DNA from: Pterois miles
Taxonomy: Eukaryota > Chordata > Actinopteri > Perciformes > Scorpaenidae
Length of the DNA: 64,000 nt
Direction of reading: 5' to 3'
Assembly: GCA_947000775.1 (NCBI GenBank)
Contig: CAMQGK010000516.1
Span: forward strand, 1,519,001 to 1,583,000
The notes below the pieces were generated by a model, which was given only the letters and a program-made list of their open reading frames with translations, was not told the origin of the DNA and did not search any database. Positions 20,720 to 32,660 of this stretch are shown here, piece after piece; within the stretch, counting starts at the first letter, position 1; every line of letters begins with the position of its first letter. The translations under genes were made by a program, and so were the position numbers.

Positions 20720-21200
20720 GCCAAACTTTATATAGCATGCTTAAAAACAACTGCACTTGACCAAAGTGCTATCCACAATAAAAATGAATACAAAGCAAAC
20801 AGCAATAAGAGCAAAGTAAAAATGCTGATCATAATGTGCACATCAGTGTGCACAGCAATGAAAGCAGCAGCACAAAAGAAAACAAAAAAAAGAGGTGAGT
20901 CTTCAGCAGCAGCTACCGTTTTTGGTTCTAGTGCTGGGGACATCCAGGAGCATCTGGCTGGCCGATCTCAGTGCTCTAACTGGAGTATAAAGGTACAATA
21001 GTTCTGATAGATAAAGTGGTGCCAGCCCATTTAAAACCTTAAAAACAATCAATCTTAAAATCACGCCAGAAACAGACAGGAAGCCAGTGAAGGGAGGCCA
21101 GAACAGGTAATATGTGATCTGTTCTAAACCCACATACAGAATTACAGTAGTCTAAACGAGAGGTAATAAAAGCATGTGTAACTCTCAAGAACCCTGGGAG
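20720..21200 (-). pseudogene. L2-like LINE 3' end
   Basis: On the minus strand 21190-20900 gives a thumb and C-terminal region (YVGLEQ, VLASLHWLPV read across frames, RLIVFKVLNGLAPLYLSELL, TPVRALRSASQMLLDVPSTR). A 3' UTR with GTGGATAGCACTTTGGTCAA and GTGCTATATAAAGTTTGGCT follows. It is a 5'-truncated copy lying upstream (in its own sense) of the LINE at 18898-20710, in the same orientation. Confidence 0.65.
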
Positions 21201-21594
21201 ACAGATATGCCTTCACCTTGGCCAAAGGCCTTAATTGAAAAAGCTGGGGTTTTTTTTCACAACTGAGCTAATTTTTTTTTTTTTTAACACAAGGTTATTT
21301 CTGAGGACCAAGGACCAAGAATACCAATGAGTTATTAAAGTTTTGTTTTTCTATTGGTCTGGCAGAGACTGGCTCAGGTAAGTAAAAAATGAACAGTTCA
21401 TTTCTTACACAAAAAAGTGGATTCCACTGAGAAGGGAATGGACTCTCAAGAGGAACACAAGGGCTGAGCACATGGGAACAAAGCTCAGACACTGAGCTGC
21501 CTCTCTGAGAGGAGCCAGCTAACTTTAGTGTAGATCCTAGGCACTGTTTCATAAATGAGACCCCAGGTCACCAGTTGAATCTAGGGCTGTAGTA

Positions 21595-21639
<45 letters not shown>

Positions 21640-22342
21640 CACACATACACATATACAGGTCAGTGGAATTGCACCCCACTTGGCTGTTGCTTAGGAACAC
21701 AGCTATTTTCTGGAGAGTAGGCTGCAGAGAAAGCTTCAAGATCATGGGTGATGATTTAACAGCCTGCACCAGGTTTTAGCCCACTAATGTCTCTAATGTT
21801 GCGGAGAGAAAAAACATGGTCAGAATTCACAACTAATGAGCTACTTTATTATTTATTTATTTATTTATATGCGTGCACATCACTGCATCTATCAGTAAAC
21901 TGTTTTCTGATGATTGAGCCATTAAGAGCTATAATTGTTTTGTTGGTATTACCAGCCGCCTCACCTGTCAAACTAGTGAACCTCTGCAAAATATTTCAAA
22001 CTTTTAGATTCCTTATATAAAAGTCTGAAATTTGTAAAAAGGTGAAATTCATGTATTCCATTCAAAACACTGAGTGAAGAATCACAAAATGACCTGGTGA
22101 CACCAGTATCTAAAGCTATAGTAACTCCTGCCTGCATGTGGAAGGTGAAAGAGGAGAAGTCCTGCTGCCAGAGCGACCACTCACTGAGTCTACTCTGAGA
22201 AGCAAACTGTTAAAAAGGTCTGAAAAGTCACCAAATCCAGCAAGAGGTCACCAAATTGGTAACACTGGGCGGACATACTGTAGGTGACTCAGAGGGCGGG
22301 CCCAGACCCCTAACGCCTGTCCATGTCCTCACTGACTGTGAC
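21201..22342. other. Intergenic sequence with a (TA)n tract
   Basis: A (TA)n run with a short TACACACA extension spans 21596-21655. An (ATTT)n run lies near 21845-21868. No gene or recognised repeat otherwise. Confidence 0.6.
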
Positions 22343-22660
22343 CAGTGTTGGCAACTTTGCGACTCTGTCACTACACAGTATTTAGCAAGTTTTCAGACCC
22401 CTCTAGCGACTCTTTTTCAAAAAAGTGACTAGTGACAAATCTACCAAGTTTTTCTGGTGTTATTGGAGTCAAACCTGCTCAGCCAGTCTTCACCCGAAGT
22501 CATCCATGTCGAAATGCAGCGCACGGATTGAGTGCATAGTTACAAGAATTCAGAGGTGCACAACCAACCACCGCAACAACTTGCGGAGCCTTCACTCACA
22601 GTGCGAAAGCTGTGATGTAATTTTCTGGCATACATGCGGCAGCTTCACTACAGTGACCAT
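22343..22660 (+). mobile_element. hAT-like non-autonomous element, left part
   Basis: It begins CAGTGTTGGCAACTTTGCGA, and continues with CTAGCGACTCTTTTTCAAAA. The same block is at 62000-62110, and that copy ends with GTTGGCAACACT, the inverse of the first bases here. The second half (GCATAGTTACAAGAATTCAG, CGCAACAACTTGCGGAGCC) recurs at 40403-40537. There is no ORF of note. CAGNG termini suggest the hAT superfamily; no right terminus was found for this copy. Confidence 0.55.
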
Positions 22661-23179
22661 AAACCCACCTTGAGTTTGCTTTTGTTATTGTGTGACTTTA
22701 GTGAATCTGTGCTAACTCTGGAAAACAGGTAAATCCCACAATAACACAAACTAACTAACTACTGCTTTAATATTCATTTAATGAAAAGTTAGACATTTAC
22801 TACCAATTCCACAGCACCCCTACCTACCAGCTCCTCACCTGTCCCCAAAACTCTACTAGGGGTAAATTATATATATCAGCAGTTTTGGCAGATATGGGCT
22901 TTAAAAAGCACAATTTTTGTTCATTGATATTTGACTGAATTTCCTTTTTTTGTAACCTTTTTACTGGTAGTGTGTCGCCAAATAAACAATAGAATAACAC
23001 AAACAAGGACTTTTGTTTAACAAAAAAATACATTTCCAGTAATTGGTTGCGGTTTATTTGTTACTGTAGTAATGTTTTAACCTTTGATACTCGCTTGATT
23101 ATCTAGAGATCAGCAGGTCTGAAAAGCATAACTTGTTTTGTACCCACATTTGAACTGGATATCCAGCCCCTCCACACAT

Positions 23180-23238
<59 letters not shown>

Positions 23239-25017
23239 CATTTTGTATAATCTAGATATTAAAGAGATAAAAAAATAATAAGGTAAATAAAAAGGAGGTA
23301 ACATTTCAATGTTGTGTCCATTCCCCTAACATGGGACGTTTGGAAAATAGAACCTGATGGTTTATTGTCCTTTACAGTGATGATCAGTTTGGGTGGGACT
23401 AAAGTTAGCATACAAGTCCTCTGTTATATTGAGACATGGATGTGATGCTGATACAATCACATCTTTAAATTTAGGAATCAGTAGAAATCTGTTTATACTG
23501 CTTCCTTGGGGAATGTTGCCTATAGCTAAAAACAGTAAGTGAATTTATTTCTATAAAGTGTAGTCTAATTATTCAATAATTCCATACATAATAATTAACA
23601 GTCTAAATTCACCAATCTGGTCATCCGTGGCATACATTTGTGGACCATGCAGACATTTTCCCAGGCTTACTGTTCAAAATCGTGGGGAATCATGAATATT
23701 TTTATCCTTACAAAATAAATGGCTGAAATGTATTATCCATACAAATTTCATTGCAGAAGACTATGAAAAGCTAAGTGATAAGAGGAATCTGCTTCTGTTG
23801 AGCATGAACCAAAGTGTAGAAAAAGAGTGCATAACCCTTGCTACAGCTCCAGTGATGAAGGTTATTTTCTTGAATTGATTTTTAGTTTTCATTTTCACCA
23901 CCTCCTCTCCAATTCAGTCATATTGCTGTGTGTGTGTGTGTGTGTGTGTTAGAATAGAAATGATCCAGAGTCAAAGACATGACATACTTTAAGTGCATTC
24001 AAAATTAATTTGAAAATTGACTAATTTAGAAATTTGTCAGACTATTATTGGAAATGATTGAACTAATGTACTCATTATCTTCCACTAAAGATTTGGAAGT
24101 ACTCGTGAGCAAATGACCTTTGTCATTTGTCGAACTTTATAAAAAACTATCCATATTCACTGACAGTATTTACTCAGTGGGTTTAAAAAATTTTCTGCCA
24201 AACCTTTTTCAGTCCTTGTTGGTTTGTGGTTCACACCATGCTTCACAAGAAGCCATCCGGCATTAACTTCAGCTGACCAAATTATTTCCCAAATAAATTT
24301 CTCCTGCCTAAGAAAGAAACCCAGAAGGAATAGTGATAAATTGGGGGTTACTTTTTCAACAAAGGTGAGTAACAATGTTAAATGTTCCTATACTGTAGAC
24401 TGTCTAGTATGTAGTGTATATCTAAAGTATGTAAGTAGTAAGAGCATGTGACATTTCCTGCTGTCGTTTTGTGATTGTCTGCCTGTTATTGTCTATCAGA
24501 TATCAGAAGACCTGAGCTGCCAGATCCATAAATCATGTCTGAAATGAGGAACTTTTCAGGTTAAAAGCTTTTAAAATGCACCGTTAAAAAAAGAGGGAAA
24601 AGGGAATAAGAGGGGAAAAAAACGTGCAATCTTCTGACATCTGATATCAGCTTGAACACACCTTGGAAACCATGAAGAGTCCTGAAATCACTTTTCTGCA
24701 GCAATGGGTCCATTTTTAAAAAATAATTTAATATAGCCAAATGTTCAGTGCCCTGATATCTATATCTTTTCATAACATATAAGCCTATACGTCCATGCCA
24801 AATTTGTTGCTTTTATCGCAAAATGCACAATTGTTATGAATATTTCAGCCTCGTCCCACTACTTATTTTTTGGCACCCCATCACTGATGAGTCTCTGTAT
24901 AAGAGAAGAAACAAAACACCGACACTCACAGATAAATTGTCTTCTTATTTAATGCGGGTAATAAATAATAATTTATGTCAACAATGAATAAGCAAACTAT
25001 TCATCTGTGAGTGCTGG
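22661..25017. other. Intergenic sequence with CA and TG microsatellites
   Basis: (CA)n at 23183-23236 and (TG)n at 23927-23950 are clear. The rest is AT-rich, with short frames only. No gene, RNA or repeat family recognised. Confidence 0.6.
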
Positions 25018-26000
25018 TAGGGTTGAGTACCAAAGTCGGTATTTTTAAGGGTACCAACCGTTACCATTATGTTGGTACTACTGAGTACTGATTCACGTTA
25101 AATTAATCAGTGCCAAATTTCGGTACTTGAGAGCGCATCTAGGTGAGAGCGTATGAGCAACAGTGGAGCCTTTTAAAAAAGTTCTGTCATCTGGGTTCAA
25201 GCACTCAGCTGCCACCTTGTGTCTGCAATTATCAAGAACACCCCCATAGTATCTACCCTGCTTTTACGGCTGCAACATCACCAACCAGAGGCATCTGTAA
25301 TGTTAACATCATACATTTGGGATGATACCAAAATACCAAAACCAAAACATGAAACATGAAATTTAAATACTTACGGAAGCTGGAGTGTCTCTGTGTACTA
25401 TAGTGACTTTGTGAAATTAACTGGAAATGAAACAGCAATGACCGTAAAATATTCACACTCCTTACTGACTGGACATTGGGGCGTGGCTTCATGCTGAACA
25501 CACACGTTGTTTAGATTTGCTTTTGACCTGAGACTTTTATTTAAAGATATAGGCCACACACGTTATGCCTAACATGGCCCGAGTCTCAGCTGTACCTGTT
25601 ACCTGTTATACCTGTTATCAGCCCATGCTCAGCCCTGATGACGTCACTTGAATTCGACAGTGTGCCAGATGTCCCACGCCCCACTCGGATGAAGCACAAT
25701 TGCACATTGCTAGCTGGGTTATTATTAATAACTTATTGTAACATGCATGCTACAGTCCACCTTCCTCCTCATCTCTCTCTTCCTCTCTCACACACACAGC
25801 AAGTGATGTGGTGTTCAGTCCTCGTCTCTGTAATTGCCTCAGTGCTCTGTCCAAAAGTTAAAAAATATTGAAAAAAGATAGATAGAATAATTTTGAAAAT
25901 TCACATCATGTTTTTATCAAACTAAATACTCAGCTTTAGCCCATATTTGTTGCCGTTTAGCCTATCAAAAACAACATTTTTACACTGCACAAAAAGCTTT
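25018..26000 (+). mobile_element. MITE-like element with GGTACC-rich start
   Basis: The left end GGTAGGGTTGAGTACCAAAG and the following repeated GGTAC motifs match a common fish DNA element. The part 25790-26000 (CAGCAAGTGATG..., TTTAGCCTATCAAAAACA) aligns with 43385-43575. That second copy ends CCAATACCCAGCCCTAG, an imperfect inverse of the left end here. No transposase frame is present. The right boundary is approximate. Confidence 0.5.
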
Positions 26001-27249
26001 TTGCTCTCTGGCAGTCTAGCAGCAACCTAGCAGCACCATACATTTTTTCAAGCCATTATCATTTCAAGCCATACTGTTGCTCATTAGTTGATCGACAACC
26101 CTCAGGTGACTCAGTGTTAACAGCAATTATTATTTTTTTCCAATTCCTTGGCTTTAGCAAGTACCTTAATTACAAAGCCATAAAACTTACAAAGCCAACC
26201 ACTTGCAAAGCCATATACTTTCCTTTATCTCTCCTTGCCTCCTCGTAAAGATCTTCTTTGTACTCTTTGGTACCATTCTCTTGAATGTACACTTCCATAT
26301 GGAGCTGGACATGTAGCCTTATATGGTATTATTGGGGTGTTACTTATGTTAATTTACAATTCTCATGAACATGCACTCATTTACACACACATTCACTGTC
26401 ATTACCTGAAGTTAGGTGCGTTTGCTGAATCTGACATGGCCACCGATTGGAGTCCACCGTATAAAAATAGTAAGGGAAAGTTAAAATGTGAATACCAAAT
26501 CTTCTTGCATGGGGCCCAGTGTTTCAAGAGACGGGTAAGGTCTGATGATGTCATTTTACATAAAAAAGTGCGTCTGTTAGTTTTTATTTTCAGAGCAACG
26601 GGCCTTTGTAACAGTGGCCGTTTATTTTTGGTATAACGGCCTGTTGCACAACTAGGCTTTCAGTCTAATGGGCCGCTGAAACAATGGCGTGGTGCCATAA
26701 GAGGTGCAGCTGATTCCAGAAGACTAGAAAAAGCTGTGTTCAAGTGATTGGTACACTTTTCAAAACTACAGCATCATATTCAATACATCAAAGGAGTATG
26801 CCACAGTGTGAAAGAAAAATACAAACTTTACATTAACCCCTTATTTGTTACACTGACAGTCAATCATCTGCACAAGTGAAGGTACTTTTGGACACACTGC
26901 GCTCATAACTGGTGCTTAAAACTAGCCTAGGATGACTGGTGCACAGTGGTTCCTTCCTGGAGTCCAGTCACATCTTCTTGTCCTATACGATGCTGAATGG
27001 ACAAAACAACTCTGTGCTTTATCTAAATGTGTGTTTGACTGTGTGCATATGGCAAACTGAAAAGGAAAGCTTAAAGGAGGGAAATTGGAGGGAATATGAA
27101 AAAGGCAGACAGTGTGGGAGAATGCTTGAGAGATGTCTGGTTGGAAAAGAAAGAATGACTGTCTGACAGTGATCTAAATGCCACACTTAGTTTGGCATTT
27201 ACAGTCTCCATGGGGCTTAGGCTACAGCAAGTGGCACAGCTACTTAATA
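26001..27249. other. Intergenic sequence, nothing recognised
   Basis: One 133-codon open frame (26235-26636) has no domain, no similarity I can name and no context; AT-rich DNA can yield such frames by chance. Confidence 0.4.
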
Positions 27250-27463
27250 CTGTCACAACTCTAGTCGAATCTTGGTTACAGGCATTGGGAGAAACAAACT
27301 GGTGAGGAGGGCTGGGTCTGTGTTTGGATGTGAGCTGGACAGTCTGGAGGTGGTGGCAGAGGGGAGGACCAGGAGGAGAACCCCTCCCACCCCCTCTATG
27401 ACCAACTGGTCCAGATGAGGAGTCCATTCAGCCAGATCCCCCCTCGGCACACTACAAACCGTC

Positions 27464-27541
<78 letters not shown>

Positions 27542-27655
27542 TATATATATAATTATATATATTCATCTGTACTGTTGTTGCTGCTGCTATGACATCACAA
27601 ATTTCCCTCCGGGGATTAATAAACGTTCATCTTATATTATCTTATCTTATCTTAT
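27250..27655 (+). pseudogene. LINE 3' end interrupted by a (TA)n microsatellite
   Basis: Plus strand 27380-27460 encodes PPPLYDQLVQMRSPFSQIPP and RHTTNRL, the C-terminus seen in reverse near 17600. After an AT tract (27467-27561) the 3' UTR resumes: CATCTGTACTGTTGTTGCTG...CGGGGATTAATAAACGTTCA and ATCTTATC repeats, matching the complement of 17235-17330. The TA run has grown at the position where the 17-kb copy also has AT-rich sequence. Confidence 0.6.
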
Positions 27656-27661
27656 ACCCTG

Positions 27662-27860
27662 ACATTAATTTTATCAGCAGTACAAAGGTCACAGGGATGT
27701 GATTTTCAGGGTGTGAAGGGTCTGCAGTGATGCTTCCTGCCTGTTTCCTGACTTTGGAAGTGTATAGTTCCTGGATGGAAGGCAGTTTGGCACCAAAGAT
27801 TTTCTCAAGCACAGGCCCACTCTGGCTGAGACAGGACAGTCGGCTTAATCGGAGGTCAGC
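27662..27860 (-). pseudogene. Possible LINE C-terminal scrap
   Basis: Within a minus-strand open frame, the stretch KIFGAKLPSIQELYTSKVRK followed by a ITADPSHP motif resembles the post-RT region of fish LINEs, in which ADPSHP or similar is conserved. The rest of the 136-codon frame is unrecognised. Weak call. Confidence 0.3.
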
Positions 27861-28139
27861 GCTAAAACGGGTTCTGGCCCATTGATGGTGGCCATATCTG
27901 GGTCTGAGTTTGAGACACAGGCCTTTCCTGGCTGAGACATTGGATGACAATGGCATACTTTTCTTATGGCCAGACAAATGGTTGTCGAAATAGTTGACTA
28001 ATGTGCTCAGCATCTGATGTTGTAAAGAAAGCTTCCATTTGCATAGAGTCAAAGGGCAATTTATAAAATCTGTTCAGAAGACACAGTGTGAATGTTGTTA
28101 AGATATTTTATGGAGTTGAGGCTTCATGTCAACATCTTG

Positions 28140-28345
28140 CCCGATGTAGCTCCTTCTACATCGATGATCGATGATCTTCAGTCTCAGGCTTAGTTGAGCA
28201 GGTTAGCTTCACAGAGTTTGTTGCCAGAGTAACTGACTCAGATGAACTGGCTTTGTGAAACCGAAAACCCAGGACTTTTCTCATCTCAGGGTTAACACAC
28301 TCAGAGTTTACATTAATCCTGCTTTCTGAAACAGGGCCCTGTTGT
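28140..28345. repeat. MITE-like repeat ending in GAAACAGGGCCC
   Basis: GGCTTTGTGAAACCGAAAAC, CATCTCAGGGTTAACACACT and TGCTTTCTGAAACAGGGCCC are in the order of a common fish MITE. The left boundary is unclear. No ORF. Confidence 0.45.
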
Positions 28346-29590
28346 TGAGGTGAGGTAATGGAGGCTAAATCAGTAGCACCTCTGGAAAATGTAGTACAAA
28401 CTGATGTGAACTGGAGAGCTTTTTATAGAAAAAATCCATAGCATGTTTCTGAAAATTCATTTTTGTTAACAATCACTGCTGTTTAAGTTTGATGCTCGGC
28501 CATTGTCAATTACTCTCTTTTATCAGCTTTAACATGCCATCGGTACAGATGAGGGTTTGCAATGTGGATACAAAAATGCTCTGATGAGGATGGTGGAGCC
28601 AGGGGGTTGAAGCACAATGCACCCACACCCAAGTACTCCAGCTTGCTTGAGCCCAGTTTTCATTTCACTTGCGTGACTCCTTCAGCTTGTGTATTGACAT
28701 GGAAATTGCAGCGAAGCCACGGCTGCTCCCTGTGCATTCAGTGGAGAGGACATGGCTAGACAGATAATGCTGTTGGCCATGGTAATGACAGACGAGTAAC
28801 ACAAAGATGCTCAAGGCCTTCTCTGCCTTCCTGTCCAACACTGAAGTGGAATCTGTTTATGCTGCAATTATGCCTCTCAGCACACTGAAGTACACTTATA
28901 CATGTACATAGTGTACATGTGGTAAACACAATGCATTTCTGTTCAGAGAGAGAAGACTTCTGTATTTCTATTTGATAGAGATATATACGCATATCTAATC
29001 ATTTTGTCATGAATCAGAAAGTATTATTGTGTACTTGCTGCTACCTAGAACTCACTGAGTCACACAGTCAGTTATCTCCATCGGCAGATGGCCTCTACAT
29101 GATCTGAATGATATGCGCGTAGCCCTCCATTGCCAAAGCAGGTAAATAGAACATCCTGCTGTAACTGTCATTACAACCAGAGAGAATTACTGAACAAAGC
29201 TTGTTCAAAAACTTGATTTGGCTTAATGTAAGCAACACAATACTGTAAAGGTCTGGTATAGTCTTTTGAGTGATTTAATTTTATTCCTCAAGTATGAATG
29301 TTGCTGGGGACTGCAGTGACCTCGCCCTGGGTGAATGCACCTCTTAAAGTATAGCACAAATAAACTAACCAACTGAAGCAGCTGTGGACCAGTAACCCTG
29401 TGTGCTGTGAGGAAAAAATATAATTATATATAAATATAATAAAATACGGCTTTAGTTCCCCATTGGAAAGGGCTGTCTAATGGTAAGGTAAAGTGGTGAA
29501 AACACTTAATTTTATTTATTCATTTTTTTTTTTTTTTTAATTTTCTGCTGGTCCTGTCTACTACGTTATACTGGGGGTTTTGCCGACCAT
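28346..29590. other. Intergenic sequence, nothing recognised
   Basis: No gene or RNA recognised. A poly-T run lies at about 29525-29538. Confidence 0.45.
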
Positions 29591-29594
29591 CATC

Positions 29595-29872
29595 TAATAC
29601 ACTGGCTGTATTCGAAACTGCATACCATACTTACATACATACATACATATAAATTTCCCCACTGTGGGACTAATAAAGGAATATCTTATCTTACTATTAG
29701 TATGTATTGATTTGAACAAAATGTAATATGTATTATGCAGAATGCAAACAAAAGCAAAATCTCCTGTATGCCAAAAATACCCGGATGATGTACTGATTTG
29801 GAAATATTACCAGTATGCATCGGACCAGTCTACTTTGCCTACTGTATCCCACAATGCAAACTGCCGGACAGC
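29595..29872 (+). repeat. MITE fragment (GCATAC...CCCACAATGCAA type) with inserted LINE tail
   Basis: Flanks read CTGTATTCGAAACTGCATAC and TTTGCCTACTGTATCCCACA, a combination I know as a frequent fish DNA element with palindromic ends. In the middle, 29650-29697 is the orphan tail AAATTTCCCCACTGTGGGAC plus TAATAAAGGAATATCTTATC. Confidence 0.45.
29650..29697 (+). mobile_element. Orphan LINE/SINE tail
   Basis: About 48 bp equal to the shared 3' tail (CCCCACTGTGGGACTAATAA plus TATCTTATCTTA), without any SINE or LINE body. Target duplication not resolved because the left flank is an ACAT repeat. Confidence 0.65.
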
Positions 29873-30323
29873 AGTCAAAAACATTGTGTTATTTTCTTTT
29901 TTTTGGTTGTAATTTCATCACTAAATTCACTTCAGAAACTTTAGAGGCAAGAAATCAACTGTGTAGGTTAAGAATATTGACATTTTTATAATATTGGCGA
30001 ATCAAACATTTGATGCTCCAGCGTTCTCCACAAACTAGCTAACGCCTGCCGGGGCCACTAACTTGCCAGTCGGGCAGTCACGCTCACAGACCGCTATGAG
30101 CTGGCTGGAGTTCTCCAGACACCGGTCTGTAGATGGGGGACCTTTATTTTCTTGTTGACTGATAGTTTATTTAAATATCACAATACAAATCTCCATTATA
30201 AAATTGATGGGGACCTGTGGTTATCTGTCTTTTTGGAGTTGAAAAGGACATAGCTCAATGACCAGCTGGCAGTCAAGTTCACAGACCGACTACAGAGCAG
30301 CAGAGTGGCGAGAGACGAGTAAT
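29873..30323. other. Intergenic sequence, nothing recognised
   Basis: A pair of similar segments (CAGTCACGCTCACAGACCG at about 30075 and GCAGTCAAGTTCACAGACCG at about 30268) may be a diverged duplication of about 190 bp. No gene. Confidence 0.4.
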
Positions 30324-31509
30324 GAGGGAAGAGAGGAAAAAGGAGAGGGAAGAGGAGAAGGAAAGATGAGAGGGAAGAGGAGAGGGAACAGGGGAAGGAA
30401 AGATGAGAGGGAAGAGGAGAGGGAAGAGGGGAAGGAAAGATGAGAGGGAAGAGGAGAGGGAAGAGGGGAAGGAAAGATGAGAGGGAAGAGGAGAGGGAAG
30501 AGGAGAAGGAAAGATGAGAGGGAAGAGGAGAGGGAAGAGGGGAAGGAAAGATGAGAGGGAAGAGGAGAGGGAAGAGGGGAAGGAAAGATGAGAGGGAAGA
30601 GGAGAGGGAAGAGGGGAAGGAAAGATGAGAGGGAAGAGGAGAGGGAAGAGGGGAAGGAAAGATGAGAGGGAAGAGGAGAGGGAAGAGGAGAAGGAAAGAT
30701 GAGAGGGAAGAGGAGAGGGAACAGGGGAAGGAAAGATGAGAGGGAAGAGGAGAGGGAAGAGGGGAAGGAAAGATGAGAGGGAAGAGGAGAGGGAAGAGGG
30801 GAAGGAAAGATGAGAGGGAAGAGGAGAGGGAACAGGGGAAGGAAAGATGAGAGGGAAGAGGAGAGGGAAGAGGAGAAGGAAAGATGAGAGGGAAGAGGAG
30901 AGGGAACAGGGGAAGGAAAGATGAGAGGGAACAGGGGAAGGAAAGATGAGAGGGAAGAGGAGAGGGAACAGGGGAAGGAAAGATGAGAGGGAAGAGGAGA
31001 GGGAAGAGGGGAAGGAAAGATGAGAGGGAAGAGGAGAGGGAACAGGGGAAGGAAAGATGAGAGGGAAGAGGAGAGGGAACAGGGGAAGGAAAGATGAGAG
31101 GGAAGAGGAGAGGGAACAGGGGAAGGAAAAGATGAGAGGGAAGAGGAGAGGGAACAGGGGAAGGAAAGATGAGAGGAAACAGGGGAAGGAAAGATGAGAG
31201 GGAAGAGGAGAGGGAACAGGGGAAGGAAAGATGAGAGGGAAGAGGAGAGGGAACAGGGGAAGGAAAAGATGAGAGGGAAGAGGAGAGGGAACAGGGGAAG
31301 GAAAGATGAGAGGAAACAGGGGAAGGAAAGATGAGGAGGGGGGAGGGGGGGAAGAGGAGAGGGAACAGGGGAAGGAAAGATGAGAGGGAAGAGGAGAGGG
31401 AACAGGGGAAGGAAAGATGAGAGGGAAGAGGAGAGGGAACAGGGGAAGGAAAGATGAGAGGGAAGAGGAGAGGGAACAGGGGAAGGAAAGATGAGAGGGA
31501 AGAGGAGAG
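30324..31509 (+). repeat. Purine-only minisatellite, 37-bp unit, about 32 copies
   Basis: The unit is GATGAGAGGGAAGAGGAGAG plus GGAAGAGGGGAAGGAAA (37 bp). Variants replace GAAGAGGGG with GAACAGGGG or GAAGAGGAG. A short 25-bp form missing 12 bp occurs several times, mostly after 30900. One end near 31336-31352 is disturbed by a G-run. Because 37 is not a multiple of 3 and the pyrimidine strand has no stop codons, the minus strand shows a 422-codon open frame that repeats every 37 residues; this is a by-product, not a gene. Confidence 0.95.
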
Positions 31510-31909
31510 GTAAAGAGCTGCCTCTGATGGGGCAGAGAGATACCTGCTGAGACAACATGACTCTTTTTTACATTATTCTATATCTGTCCACTGCTTTGTT
31601 GCTGTAACTGAAAAAGCAGTTTGAGTAAATGCTGTGGATCAATGATTCCTATTTACAGTCTCCCTTCGATGATCCTGTTTGTCTTACTTCACTGTGATCT
31701 GTTAGAATAAATTGTTTAAGGGGTGGTGGAGCTAAAATTCTAGTATCTTATAAAGTAAACAAAGAAGAAACTGAAGTTATATTTTTCAGTAATATTAGTA
31801 CGAGTTTTGTTTTTGTTTTTTTGTTTTTTGTCTAGTGCTTTAAGAGTTGGTTTAAAGGCTAAAGCCTGGTCTAGCATACTTCAAAATACATCGTTTTAAC
31901 CATTTCATA
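31510..31909. other. Intergenic sequence, nothing recognised
   Basis: No gene, RNA or repeat family recognised. A T-rich run (TTTTGTTTTTTTGTTTTTTG) lies at about 31811-31830. Confidence 0.45.
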
Positions 31910-31924
31910 CTGCTGAGGGACACA

Positions 31925-32170
31925 GTATGTACATTCTGGCTAGTCTAGTCTGTCTAGTCAGACTAGTGGGGACTAGTCAGGCTGTAGCGTTTGAACTGAT
32001 GAAGCCACTTGGATAAGGGGCGAAACGTCTTTAGAGACAAATCTAAGTCCAGTTGCCTTCGATTCAATTTTTTGCCAGAATGAATATGACCTGGATGAAT
32101 GAGAACCTTCAGACTTATACAGTATGTACTCTATACTGCGTTTGTCAGTAGAATGTAGTAGGCAGTTTGA
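31925..32170 (+). repeat. Fish repeat with GGGGCGAAACGTC motif inside a MITE fragment
   Basis: 31998-32105 (GATGAAGCCACTTGGATAAG, GGCGAAACGTCTTTAGAGAC, GACCTGGATGAATGAGAACC) is a sequence very common in fish, which I associate with the 3' part of GIY-YIG/Penelope-like retroelements. It is bordered on both sides by CAGTATGTA-type sequence (31925 and 32121), as if inserted into a MITE. Family assignment is from memory. Confidence 0.4.
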
Positions 32171-32279
32171 ACTGTCTATGGATAAGATACCTTATCAAGG
32201 GCCACAAACAGTATACATATAGAGAAAGAGAGAGGAAAGCAAACTCATACCAAATAGCAAAAATAATACTAATATTTAA

Positions 32280-32660
32280 AGCCTATAAATAAAGCCTGTA
32301 TGTAGTTAAAGTCTTAATTTAATATATAAATAAAAGTTATCGTCAAGTATAAGACATTAATAACTAGAGAGTTGTAGCTGACTTGAGTTTGTTCCAGATA
32401 GTGCATAAAAACTGAACACTGCTTCTCTATATTTAGTTTTGACTCTGGGGACAGAAGGCACATCTGTCCTACATGACTGGACAGGAAGCCAGTATAAAGA
32501 CCTCAGAACTGGAGTGATGTGATCCTCTTTCTTGGTCTTGGTGAGGACTGGAGCAGCAGCATTCTAAATCAGCTGCAGCTGTCTCATCGATGGTTTAGGC
32601 AGACCTGTAAAGACAACATTACAGTCAAATCTAATCACGATAAATGTTTAGACACGTTTT
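32280..32660 (-). pseudogene. L2/jockey-like LINE C-terminal fragment
   Basis: Minus strand 32650-32470 reads, across frames, SLQVCLNHR then ITSLQF*GLYTGFLS, which corresponds to the usual GLPKPSIRQLQLIQNAAARV and REHITPVLRSLHWLPVQ region. Further on a CTATCTGGAACAAACTCAAG block corresponds to the LWNKLP motif. It is strongly decayed. Confidence 0.55.

Noticed and set aside
30290..31558. 422-codon minus-strand open frame rich in Ser, Pro, Leu and Phe
   Set aside because: It is the pyrimidine strand of a 37-bp minisatellite; lack of stop codons and 37-residue periodicity follow from base composition and unit length.
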